Source: Opisthorchis felineus (lineage: Eukaryota > Platyhelminthes > Trematoda > Opisthorchiida > Opisthorchiidae). From it: a stretch of DNA of 64,000 bases. Shown piece by piece: positions 49,301 through 59,720 of this stretch. The position numbers were made by a program, and so were the translations under genes. The stretch spans positions 1,057,144 to 1,121,143 of the forward strand of contig SJOL01006477.1 of the NCBI GenBank assembly GCA_004794785.1, in the 5' to 3' direction. Positions within the stretch are counted from its first letter, which is position 1, and each line of letters begins with the position of its first letter. Under the pieces are notes generated by a model. That model was not told where the DNA came from. It saw only the letters and a list, made by a program, of their open reading frames with translations, and made no database searches.

Positions 49301-52300
49301 CCCTAGAAAATGTGAACTCCGTTCTTGGCCGGTACCACAAAATGCGTGATCGAGGATGCATGTAGACTATGCAGGTCCCGTGAACGGTCAAAGTTTCCTC
49401 ATCACCGTGGACGCTTGCAGCAAGTGGCCAGAGATTTTCCCCATGAGGACAACGACGACCACAGCAACCATTAACAAGTTGCAGGAAGTCTTCAGTCATT
49501 TCGGTCATCCTGAAAAACTCTTATCTGACAACGGGACACAGTTCACGTCGTCCCAATTCGCGGATCTCTTCCTTGCCAGTGGGATCGAACACGTTCGAAC
49601 GACCCCATATCATCCACAATCAAACGGCATGACAGAACGACTCATGGATACGTTCAAAAGAGCTTTGCTTAAGGCGGAAGGGGAAGGAACCACAGCAAAC
49701 ATCCTACAACAGTTCCTCTTAATGTACCGCCTAACTCTAAATCCGTCCACACCGGAAGGCAAATCGTCTGCAGAGATACTACTCTACCGCACTCTTCGAA
49801 GAACCTTTGACCTTCTGGAGCCTCCAAAGGATGAGATGGCATCATCAAATAAGAAAATAGAGTCCTACTATAATCGCGAGCATGGTGCAAAGTGGCGACA
49901 TTTTGACGTCGGACAGTCATGTTAATCGCGTATCCTGGCCTCAAGGTGAAATCACTCGGTGAATCGGAAATATCATCTATGATGTTGACGTGCGTTCCGA
50001 AACGTGGGTTTGTCACTCAAACCATTCGAAAGAAGCTTATTCACAAACCAACCAGAGATTGAATGCATTGCCTCTTAACATTTTGATAGAACATCTGGAT
50101 GTGAACAGAGGAAGGAAATCAGACACCCAGGTTGCGCAGCAGGTACAAGAGGCAAGGTACAAGAGGTACAATGACTAAGAACGACACGCAGGAAGATGAC
50201 AGTGACAAAGATTCAAGTTAATGCGACAGAGAAGACTTATACTACTCAACTTCAAAAAGGGGGTATTAGGAGAACCAGGTCCGAACGTAGCTGGACTACA
50301 CGACTGCTAATGGAATAACCGTTTCCGTTGGGACAGAGTTAATAGCTTGTTCTTCAATTGTCCTTGACAGATGAGTTCTATTTTTAGTATCGTTTTTGGC
50401 CCGCCTAGTGCTTTCCACGTGAGGTTTATAAGCAGCCCGTTTTCGGCTGCACACGACAAGCCTGTACGGATCAGTGTTCAATAGGTGAGCTGAATCGCAC
50501 GTTCACTGGCTTTCTGGTTTGGCTATGCGCATCAGGCTATTAAGCGCCTATCAAGACTCGGGTTCACGGTATTAGGAAAGCATTAAGAAAACTGTGTTCC
50601 ACGACAATAATTCATGTTCGAAAAAAAGTATTTGGATAAAAGGCAAAAGATTCTGAAGAAATTTAACGGTGGTGCGACAGTTCGAACCCGGTCACGGACA
50701 ACGTCATTAAATTTTATAGGTGGTCAGTAATACTGCTGTTAGTTTATTTCCAGGTTGTCTGATTGAAGCTTTGGAGGTATAGGCTTCTCAGAATGCTTGC
50801 GGTAGGCTAGCACCAAGTCTTCTCCCCACCTAACCTTTCCTTTTTCTCCTTTTAAAACTTTAACTATAATTAATTGAACCTTGTGGTTGTCGGGCATTGG
50901 TGCATCAGTCAGCACCGATGTTGCTAGTTCGACCTCATTCGTACAGCAAGAGAGAGAGGGCGAGGCATGAGTCATACACAGTGACACATTTTTCCCAAAA
51001 AAGCACGAGATTTCACAGAAATTAGAAAAAAAGAAAATTGCCGGAAGAAATAACAAACTTTTGAAAAGAACATCCGCCGTTCAGTTTTTCACATAATGCT
51101 GTTTACTTGGTTTCGCAGTTGATAAGATAAAGCGAAGCGGGCCCAGCTTATCAATTGTCTGAGCGAAGCAAAGCTAACCACCTCGGTAGCTAAGTATCTT
51201 TTGTGATCCGGAAATGTAACAATGGGACTTTTGCTTCTACCGACATTGAGGTATAAATGGAAGGGTAGCGCGTCACCTAGCTACTTATTTATTTTCCTGC
51301 CAAAGATGCTGTTTGGCCTTAAAACGGATAAAATGTGCAGCAGCTCCACACGTTTTGCCTTTGAATTCTGGTCATGCACACAGGAACCTGCCTAATCAGA
51401 TGCATCAAAGAGAAACTTTGTGATAGTCCTGAAGTGAGCCCAAGCACACAAAACGAGAACGAGAATACATACCTAAAAATGGATTCGAAACTCCCTCTTG
51501 CCGATCGGATGCTCCACCAACCGAGCTACCGAGGCTGTTTGTTCTCCGCCACACTAATGAACTTGAATGCCACGGTTAAAACGCCATAGATGTCTAATTT
51601 ACTAGCAATCGATGTCTGTCAGGACCACTAGTGTGCCCCTGTGGGATTTTCACAATGAGCTAGAGGTTTGTGTCGTCCGGATCCCCAAAGGACGTTAGTG
51701 AAAATTGATGTAGAACGGAAGGATGCCTGATGAGACGTGTCCAACCCCACATAGATCAGAAGCGAAAAACACTCCTAAGGGTTAGTGGTAATCAGCCAGG
51801 AAACGAAATAGACGAGGAATTTCGACTGGCTTGGTTAGGTTAATCAACGCACTTTCAGTATTGTCTGCTAGGTTGAAAACAGATTGAACATATGCGATGG
51901 AATCGAGCTTTGAACACTTAGACTTCAAGACATATTTTGAATAATTGCAAAACGAAGAAATGAACGTTAGAGGAAGAATGCTCGGGGAATCACTGACTGC
52001 GGGAGGATTCATAGTACTACGACAAACAAAGACGTTGTCAATCGCAAGTGGTAAACGACAGGACTCAACTTAACTTATAATATTCCAGGAGCGACTAGCT
52101 CTAGTGAAGTCCACTCAATTTGTGTCGGCGAGCCATGCATGAGGTTTGAACAATCCCAGAAAACAGTGTACAATTGAATATTGATCAAAGAAGCATACTA
52201 CACAAAAACCACTACATAAACTTCTGGTCGTACAACTGTTTCACACATGATGATAACTTTGGAGAGGACCAATCATCAGTCACATAGGCATTCTTTCGAA

Positions 52301-55300
52301 AGCGGAATCATCGTACCGGACTATTTGGCGTATTGTCTATTTAGCCAATGCAGGTCATCAGCACGTTTTGCAAAACACTATACTCCGCTTATCAGACGAA
52401 ACTCTCTGAAGCGTTAGGCAGGCTAAAGGTTGTTCGTGCATCTCTCAGGAAAAACATTTTTCTTGCTTATTTTCGAACTTAAAGGTAGGAGTGGCACTGT
52501 GCCAAATGGATGTGAAGGGACAAGCAAATCTCATTCGGAATCATTAAAATGCGCTAGAGACTAGTGAGCACTATAAGTTACGCGGTAAGCCATTGCGTTG
52601 CGACTGAAGATATCGAGTACAGAATTATCCGATCCCTAACGTAGAAGAACAATAATTCAGGATCAGAAAACTGGAAATTTCATGTTGAAAAGTATGGTCA
52701 TAACCAATTACCTGGCGATGGTGGTGACGAATCTGATACTCAAGCACTCGACCACCCACCCCACCCATACAGTAGTAGACTAGCCTCCGAGAATCTCTTA
52801 GACAAACGGATGTGTACACATGCAAGGCCATGACACGCAAGCTATCATCCATCAATAAATTCCTACTTGTGGTGTGCTCTATACCTTTGAAGATCATCGT
52901 GATACAGATTTGCGAAAGATTAATCATGGCAACTGACTAGCTGGTGACTAGCTTATACCACCGTCCTGACTCAAAAACGATATCTTATAACAAACCACGT
53001 GGTGCTCAATCTCACCCAAAAACCGGCCTTAGTGTTGATCGTACTTCGCAAGCAGCAGTGATTCGAGAGATTCTGGGGTTCCACTTATCCACTTCCCGGA
53101 TCAATTCGTCATAAAGTAAACAAATTAAGTAACGGGATCTGTCTACTAACAGATTAGTTAACGGTTTTTGACTGTTAGCCTCAACATCAAGTCATGACTG
53201 ACGGCATTTTGAAGTGAAGCGATTTCCCGATTCGATCCGTGCAATAAATAAATAAGGGAATTCCACTACTTGTTAGCACCCAAGCGGTTATTCGCAACTT
53301 TTCACGATTCCCGTAAGAGCTGTTCTGTGTATCGGCAGTATGTAACACTTCAGGCGTTAATATTAAGAAATTCACCTCTGGATGCAATCGTTATATAGTT
53401 GGAGTCATCACACATAGGTCAAATTGCGCCAACAGAGTAGAAAGGCAGGTACAATAAGGGGTTTTTGAGGAATAAACACCTACTGAATAGGACAACGAGC
53501 ATTCTCCGGGAAAATGATAACACAGGAAGACTACTTCAGGCAGGCGCAAATATCCATTTCTCAACATACCAATTTGAAGAACACACAAGGGGAGAACTCA
53601 CTTCCTGTGGGGTAAAATCTTTTTCGAAGACGTCAACTGCACACAGGAACTCAAGCGCATCGGCCGAATATCTCCCGAAACTTCACGTTGAGCTTGTTCA
53701 TTAAGAGTTAGTTCGAAAGTGACATGGAACGGCTGCAACGCCAGAGGTCCTGGGGTTGTGAGAAAGAATCATAGTGAAAGGTCCCACAACTGATCAAAAG
53801 CATAGTCCGCCAGTGGGTCTAGTCCACCAGTGACTGTGGAAACGGCCTGTGGCAAAGCATCATACTTCATTTATGAGTAAAATGCATCCTTTTGGTAAAT
53901 TCAACTGCTTGCAGGTTTTCAGTGCGCACGAGGCCGAATTTCGCGGCGGCTAAATCCCATAACGGGATGAGCTGACCTCATGATGGGACACGTAGTTTTG
54001 CAATAATCTGAAACAAGTAGCATTCAAGGCATGATATGTTTTCGAGAGCACACCACTATCCTCGTAGCCTTCTTTCAGGATGTACAGTATCATGACTGTT
54101 GATAACCTTGAGTTCACAAGCCATTCGATAGTATGTACTGTGATCAGTAGTCCGTGTTCTACGTCACCATAAACCATGCAATTAGACCCTTCGGTCCAAC
54201 GCGTTGGTATTGCCATCACACAACATCACCTGTCGGCAATAAGGCTTCTCGTTTGCTTGTGGAGCGATGTGACTTGGTGTGGACTCTGCTACATGCAAGC
54301 AACCAGCACGAGACACAAATAAGAGCTTGGCACAAGGTAAGGGCTACTAAATGGGGAGCTGGCCCGTCAACGCATGACGAACTTATCGAACAGAAGTGTT
54401 ACTTGCTATTAATGGGTGAAAACTTTCAGGTTCTGGTCAATTCATTGTATTTTTCGTCAAACCCGATTCTCTTAAAGTGCGTAGTTGCACTAGCCTGAGA
54501 AAACAATCTCAAAATGTTCGTTCATATAGCGTCACGTTTTTATACGACGAGAAGCCACATAGCGGGCCAATAATACCTCCACCACGTTTCAGCCTTTCCG
54601 TCATCAGTAAGGTGGAGGCTAACCCCAATAGCAGAAAATGCCTACTAAACGGTTAGTGATTATCAGTCTCGGGCAATCATTCACAGCACGAAAACATTTT
54701 CAGATTGGTCATAGGGAGCTGTCAGTTTTTAATGCTGTTGTCTGAAACGATTCATATTCAGGATGTAAGATATCTTGCGCATGGTCATTTCGACCGCAGC
54801 TTAGCAGTTAGTCCGCGGGTTACATTTGACAAATTAGCAACAGAGCGGACTCACAAAAACTCAGTGGGTCATGTCACGTGGGAGGTTCGGCCTAATTCTT
54901 TAAGAGAAAGCGAACGACTGAAGACACGTGACATTTGCAGCCAAAGTTACGCGAATAAAAATTAGTCAGAAAAAGGGGTAATGGTCGATAATAAACTAAA
55001 ACAATGAATACTAAAATGACGTATCACCGTGGCTTTCATAATGTGCTTGTACGACGACGTATAAAGGCAGTCACTGAGTTAACAACACAGCCATTGTGTA
55101 AAATGGGACTGGTTATGGTAGATTTTGGACACTGAGATTCTGATTCCGGGAGATGTTTTGGGACTTGCTTCTTTATTCCGGTTCCCAAGTATCTGGTTAT
55201 GTATCTGAAGCTGACAGTAGGAAAAGCTAACTAACGAGGGCTGGGATACTGCCGGGTAGTCCAAGCCTAGACAGGAGCAGTTAAGATGTTGGAGTTGGGT

Positions 55301-56914
55301 TTGAACCACGGACCTTCCGGTCAGTCAGTTTGCACCTTAAACACTGAACTGTCCCGGTCCAAGGTTCCACTCAAACGGATAGATAAGCAGCAGATGCGAT
55401 ATTCTACATGAGTGGAGTAAATCGGAGTTTACCATAAAGAATAGCTGAACATACCCCCAAAGGACATTAGAAGAGCAATGATACAAGACCAACCTTTGCA
55501 GCCATGAAGCAACTGGGTGTCATTCACATCAATAACATAGAACCTGATGACCACAGTTCACTCGACTGAATGATTTTGCATAGTCGAAACTTACGGTTTA
55601 CTCGGCCAACCTTATACGCACAGAAGTGTACAACACGTGATTTGTACCCACCTAAGACGCCGTTTTTCGCTGAGCTCTGTGCGTTGCGTTTTACTCGCCC
55701 TTCTAACATTGTTGATATGCTGATATAAATGTAACTGTATATCTTACGTGGCGGCTGACGAAAGTCAGTGAGCTGCTAGCATCTTGCCATTCATGTATTC
55801 TTGATGTCTTGATGTTGTGTTTTGTTGTAAGGTCAACAGCACGCACATACTAGTTGTTTGTCCATACGTGTCAAAGGTGTGCGGGAAAATGCTGTACCTA
55901 GAGGGCTAGAAGCCTATTCTCCCTAAGGGAATTTGCTCCCAAGTTGAGCACGATTTTGGCCGGTCTCCAAAGTGTGCCAGTATACGTTTGACCAGATGGA
56001 AGTTCACTATTTGCCTCACCAATCGCAACTGGTAAGTAGACAGTCAACAAGACGGCGGTTGATTCATCGATTTTCTCAAAAATTTCTGCTGTTAAAGGCC
56101 ATCGTATGTAGAAACACAGGGGTTGACAAAATGAGCGGTACTAAAAGACTAAACATTCATAAACTTTCCCACATTTTGCTTTTATAACAGCATTTGTCTA
56201 ATGCAGGAAAATGGTGTCATCCTTGACGGAGAAGGCAGATTATACCCTCCCCAATATGTCTGAAGTTGCCAAATTTTATGGGGTATATGGTCATAGAACC
56301 TACAACTTAATGTGAGATCGATTGAACTGAAGAAGCTAAAGAGCGCAAAGAAGGTGCAGTATTCATGTGCCTCCATAAACCGTACTGATTGGATGTCGTC
56401 CCGAAAGAACTAAATGACCAATGAGTGCGGACGTCATTGAACCGCAATAACTATGACCTACCTTTGATTCCGATGTGTCTTCCACGCATATCGGCTGTTA
56501 CGGCGTAGATGGTGCCGGGTCGAATGAAGGTGGTTGGGTAGAGTAGGACATGTTGTTCCACGGAATGAGTGACCAGATCTGAGTCTGTCTCATAATTTGA
56601 CACAAGTTTCCCTGGTAACCGTTCGGCAGCTGCCAGAGACTCTGATAACGTTTTCGCCCCAGTCGAGTTGCTTATACAAAAGTCCAATTTGGATAGCTCT
56701 AGGAGAAGCTGGCTCCAATGCTACCCGGATTAGGAAAGAATGACTACATTTAAACTGGGAAATAACCACATACCGTCTCTACATCGGGATCTTTCAGTTC
56801 ATATAGGCGAACTCGAACATCTAAACCAAGCAAGCCAATAGCACACAGCAAAAGTGTGATTAGGGCCAAAGCCAAGGGTGGTCGATTCACAAAGAGTGTT
56901 CGGATACGGTTCGA
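43305..56914 (-). CDS. TMEM248/TMEM219-family transmembrane protein (first coding exon not found)
   Basis: Exons on the minus strand are 56914-56774, 56720-56462, 53749-53602, 52862-52712 (acceptor weak), 45030-44915 and 43437-43305 (candidate last exon). All are phase-compatible and sum to 948 bp, about 315 codons, close to the roughly 314-residue human TMEM248. Landmarks in family order are VNRPPLALALITLLLCAIGL (first membrane segment), WSQLLLELSKLDFCIS, then HIGIKGPLALQPFHVTFELT, RLSSCVQLTSSKK and YYCMGGVGGRV. DIELISFHLHVIVAFLFGIV begins the second membrane segment. Topology: two membrane segments around a large lumenal or extracellular loop. The first exon opens without an ATG, so an upstream exon is needed, possibly beyond the neighbouring gene at 57.03 kb. 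The intron 56721-56773 is only 53 nt; the intron 45031-52711 is 7.7 kb and holds a retrotransposon. The last exon rests on phase only; another frame in it is also open. Confidence 0.78.
48020..48710 (-). mobile_element. Inverted copy of Ty3/Gypsy integrase (left arm of a large inverted repeat)
   Basis: The minus strand encodes an integrase core segment (MNGQSFLITVDACSKWPE, LLSDNGTQFTSSQFA, YHPQSNGMTERLMDTF) identical in translation to the plus-strand segment at 49.37-49.8 kb. Position x here pairs with 98081 minus x. In the parts compared base by base I see only two mismatches (48074 and 48704). Identity fades at about 48020-48040 and ends sharply at 48710/49371. The RT part expected upstream of RNase H is absent and this reversed block stands in its place. 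Confidence 0.9.
48711..50267 (+). mobile_element. Ty3/Gypsy pol fragment (RNase H end, integrase), K02A2.6-like
   Basis: The 3' part of RNase H comes first (KPLLSLFGSKKGIHVYSA, RLQRWATMLLGYKF). Next is the integrase HHCC zinc module near 49.17-49.30 kb (HKGHTGINRM, then CQKC). The integrase core follows from about 49.36 kb (HVDYAGP, LLSDNGTQFTSS and GMTERLMDTFK supply the D, D and E). A C-terminal domain around 49.9-50.05 kb reads IGNIIYDVDVRSETWVCHSN in a shifted frame. Breaks are TAG at 49206, TGA at 49347 and a frameshift near 49.92 kb, so the copy is inactive. The polypurine tract AAAAAGGGGG ends just before 50268. It lies in the intron 45031-52711 of the TMEM248-like gene, on the opposite strand. 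Confidence 0.9.
50268..50575 (+). mobile_element. Putative 3' LTR of the Gypsy element
   Basis: It begins just after the polypurine tract with ATTAGGAGAACC (TATTAGG overlapping the tract). It contains a TATA-like TTTATAAGCAG near 50.43 kb and ends near GGTTCACGGTATTAGG. The canonical TG start looks mutated and no matching 5' LTR exists in the window, so the right boundary is approximate. Confidence 0.45.
50755..50940. repeat. Dispersed repeat, copy a (partner at 58.4 kb)
   Basis: TTGGAGGTATAGGCTTCTCAGAATG, GTAGGCTAGCACCAAGTC, TGGTTGT-GGGCATTGGT and GCACCGATGT line up in order with the segment at 58400-58580. Identity is moderate. Read on the minus strand both contain a phrase like DLVLAYRKHSEKPIPP, so it may be the eroded 3' end of a retroelement. 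The class is not established. Confidence 0.6.
51466..51537 (-). repeat. tRNA-like sequence (pseudo-tRNA or SINE head)
   Basis: On the minus strand GCCTCGGTAGCTCGGTTGGT and GGAGC form a good acceptor start and D arm, and GAGTTTCGAATCC forms a B box. The anticodon stem does not pair cleanly and no matching 3' acceptor strand follows (ATTTTTAGG). It is therefore a decayed tRNA or the head of a SINE different from the 42.2-kb family. Confidence 0.5.
55225..55375 (-). repeat. tRNA-derived SINE, copy 5
   Basis: On the minus strand a head (CCGGAAGGTCCGTGGTTCAAACCC) is followed by the family body: CTGTCTAGGCTTGGACTACC, GGCAGTATCCCAGCCCTCGT. The A box is decayed (GACAGTTCAGTGTTTAAGG). It lies in the large intron 53750-56461 of the TMEM248-like gene, in sense orientation. 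Confidence 0.75.
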
Positions 56915-57031
56915 CTATAAAAAGTAAAAAAAATGAGTGCAGGAACGTGGTACAAAGGTTGACTGAACAAAACAAAGCCGTTTGTGATGGAGGGCTATAT
57001 TAGGCAAAAGATGACAAAAATAATACAACGG

Positions 57032-57562
57032 CTAGAGTTTCACTTTGGATCTCCAACAGCGGAGGGTGACCTTGTACGTGTTAGGTAGCCTGTCAAAGTG
57101 AATTAACCTTACTCGTTTTCCAAAAGTTATCCCACCATCTTCAGAGGTAATCATATCAAGCTTATCGCCTGCACGAAGCACAGAACCTTTCTTCAAAACT
57201 TTCTGGTTATTGAGCCTTAAACGACTGGAGAATAATGCTTCATCAAACGCCATTCGGGTTAAATTTAACCCGACACGTAACAGCTTGTCGTAGCGCAGCG
57301 ACTGCACGTGACTGGTCATCTGGCGGAAATTCGGGTTGAAAGTGACATCTTCTGGATAAAATGGGTCATCTGGCTTCCATTCGGACGCTTCGTCTACGAC
57401 TTCCGAATCAGAATCTGAAAAATGCTCTTCATTGATCGGTTTTCTGTTTTTGGCGAACCGGAGCGCCGAACTGGTGTTGAAGCACAAAAAGTTGGGATTC
57501 CGGATTGAAAAAGACCAGTATTGTAACGAACGAGTCCAAAACCCGACGGCGGGGAACAACAT
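57032..57562 (-). CDS. MTRES1: Mitochondrial S4-domain RNA-binding protein, MTRES1 (C6orf203) family
   Basis: This is one uninterrupted exon of 176 codons, from ATG at 57562 to TAG at 57032. The N-terminal 35 residues are rich in Phe, Arg, Ser and Asn with few acids, consistent with a mitochondrial targeting peptide. An acidic linker follows (DSDSEVVDEASEW). Then comes an S4-like RNA-binding fold from about residue 88 (RYDKLLRVGLNLTRMAFDEA, RLNNQKVLKKGSVLRAGDKL) and a basic C-terminal tail ending VTLRCWRSKVKL. Length and order agree with the C-terminal half of human MTRES1, which binds RNA in mitochondria and helps release stalled mitoribosomes. It lies 117 bp upstream of the first identified exon of the TMEM248-like gene on the same strand. 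Confidence 0.85.
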   Translation of the reverse strand: MLFPAVGFWTRSLQYWSFSIRNPNFLCFNTSSALRFAKNRKPINEEHFSDSDSEVVDEASEWKPDDPFYPEDVTFNPNFRQMTSHVQSLRYDKLLRVGLNLTRMAFDEALFSSRLRLNNQKVLKKGSVLRAGDKLDMITSEDGGITFGKRVRLIHFDRLPNTYKVTLRCWRSKVKL

Positions 57563-58399
57563 AACAAGAGAGCAGGATTCTTCGAGGCAATATCGGAATA
57601 ATGGGTGGAACAGTTCAGCTAATGAAGTCTCACTGGTAATTCAACGTTTACTTTAAATGCTTAGTCTGAAAAAAATTTCGGAAAAGTCATTTGCCAGCAG
57701 GATATTTCAAAGCAACAACGAAAATGTAGAGAGCTTTATTGAACCATTTCGTAGACATCAACTGCTTATCCACCACTATTTACGGCATCGATTAAGGCCC
57801 GCCAGAAAAGATACAGGTTGTGGAATACAGGAACATAAAAGAACGAATAGCATCCAACCTGTATGTAGAGGATGTTGTGGTCCCTACAGCTTGAACTTAG
57901 CATCTTCCATGTTAATGGTAGCTGGAAGAATCGGTTGTTTTCCATCTATGAACCGTGTACAGAAGTGCAGTAGTACCAGCTGATACAGCATCACTCACCA
58001 GAGATAAGGAGAATTAGGGAATGAGAACCGCACACTGGAGGCGATGGCCCAGCCAGTTCGTTGACGTTATAATGGTTCTGTTTGTCCGATATAGCGGAGA
58101 GGGATAGGGCCATGTAGTGAAGGCGATAGCTTCGATATAAGATCGCCGTTGGCTGCGTGGCAGATGCCGAAGAGAGTGCTGTTTTCCATGCCCAATTCAG
58201 AGTGGCGGAAGCAGAGAGGTGGCCAACCCTTGACCTGACAGAGGGGTATGAAGGAGATCACGAAACGTTTGGATGCTGTCGGTGGTACTCGCCTTCCAGG
58301 ATGGGAACCGCGTGATCCCCACTGCGCCTGGTTGGAGACGTCGCAAGATACGGCTGCCAACCGATGTCAGTGGCGTTCTTGTTATCAGTTTCCATCCAG
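57563..58399. other. Region upstream of the MTRES1-like gene, no gene recognised
   Basis: It would contain the promoter or trans-splice acceptor of the 57.56-kb gene. A minus-strand frame at 58067-58360 (97 residues) and a plus-strand frame at 57657-57983 have no domain support. The missing first exon of the TMEM248-like gene could lie here. Confidence 0.35.
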
Positions 58400-58580
58400 A
58401 TTGCGTGAATGAGTGTCTGGAGGTGTAGGCACCTCAGAATGATCGTAGTAAGCTAGCACTAAGTCCCTTCCTCGTCCACCTTTATTCTTTTCCTCACAAT
58501 AAGGCTTTCAGATAAATCATGGTTGTTTGGTAGCCAAGCATTGGTTTTGAACACTGATGTCATGCTATCAATGATGATGA
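58400..58580. repeat. Dispersed repeat, copy b (partner at 50.76 kb)
   Basis: CTGGAGGTGTAGGCACCTCAG, GTAAGCTAGCACTAAGTCCC, ATGGTTGTTTGG and GCATTGGTTTTGAACACTGATGT align in order with copy a. A GATGATGATGAC microsatellite follows directly, which may be a 3' terminal simple repeat of the element. RTE-type LINEs are known to end in such short tandem repeats. Confidence 0.6.
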
Positions 58581-59044
58581 TGACATAGCCCAGTCACCGT
58601 AACCCATGGAGTATGATCAGCTTATTTAGGAGGGAGAGTTGCCCTACCACAAAAACCACCTGGTGTACTTCAGCACACTGATACTATTTTTATACCAGAC
58701 CTCCCAATGCTTCAGAGCCACTGATGGTCAAACACAGAATCTGTGAAGATCTGCACACAGCGGTCACATCTCTGCTCCATAAAGTAGAACAGATCGAACC
58801 GAAACCCTATACACTCTAGCCCTGACAGCCAAGCTGACGTCAATTCGGGTCCACGAATGTCAGGTGTTGACGAACGCCGGACTGGCTTCCCCACTTTGGA
58901 AAGTGATTTCATCTTCTGACAGTCCATCAGGGATTACGCAGCTGCCTGGATAAACGAACTTATCTACCCCATCGCTCGGTTTACATGCAAGCATGAGGTT
59001 TGCGTTTGATCGAGCTCCGTGGTATGAATTTACTAACCGAAAAG

Positions 59045-59180
59045 TCGGAACCTAGCCTCTGCATCTCGACTGTTTCTGTCTAGCCTTGAACAACCTGACA
59101 ATATCCCAACCCTCACACTTTCTTCGGGTGTCATGGCAGCTATGCCCCGAAAGTATGTTACAGTTGAACGACCCATTTGG
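59045..59180 (+). repeat. tRNA-derived SINE, copy 6, 5'-truncated
   Basis: The copy starts inside the body: GCCTCTGCATCTCGACTG, CTGTCTAGCCTTG, GACAATATCCCAACCCTC, TTCGGGTGTCATGGCAGCTA, TACAGTTGAACGACC. The tRNA head is missing. Its right end abuts the thumb part of the minus-strand LINE at about 59190. Confidence 0.75.
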
Positions 59181-59184
59181 GTCT

Positions 59185-59720
59185 GATCCAACCCGATATT
59201 GCAGTCGTAGTTTACATTTTACGGGTGCGAAGCGCATACCAAACTGTGCAGCGAAATTATCTGAAATGGGTTGCCTTTCCAAAGAGTCCAAACAAAGAAC
59301 AGCAATACCGTCGGCGTACTCAATGTCCGCGAGCGGAGCGCGAGAGCACCTTGGAAGCTATGGCTTCGGTTGTTTTCGCACCCTTTTTGAATGTGGGAAT
59401 CACCGTTGAGGCACTCCAACTAGTCGGCACCGTCTTCATTCCACACATTTTGGATTAGGGTCATCAGGCTAGCCAAGACGGACTCGCCAACTTCTTTGAA
59501 GAATGTAGGATACAAATCATATGGACCAGATGCTTTGTTGCACTGAAGCAATGAAATTTCAAGCTGGACTTCCGCATTCGATGGGGACTGGTGTCGTATC
59601 CCATTCGGTTTATGTGGTTCCTCCTAGCAGCTGAGCTGTTGGGGACCAGCTGGACTTTTCTTCAAATTGCTTAATCCATCGTCCGAGACGACGGTTCTGG
59701 GAATGAATTATATGTCATCC
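59185..59720 (-). mobile_element. RTE-type LINE remnant, minus strand, internally deleted
   Basis: Read from 59720 downwards, the minus strand gives RWIKQFEEKSSWSPTAQLLG, EWDTTPVP, then a fingers segment equivalent to KASGPYDLYPTFFKEVGES with frame changes and NVWNEDGA. After about 59.4 kb it jumps to FGMRFAPVKCKLRLQ near 59.24 kb, a motif that in intact elements lies some 200 residues further on. Motif A and the catalytic YADD box are deleted. It belongs to the same family as the copy at 8.1-9.9 kb. Confidence 0.8.

Noticed and set aside
51726..51750. CTGATGAG, possible hammerhead core
   Set aside because: No GAAA box or stem II follows, and no stem I partner. Chance match.
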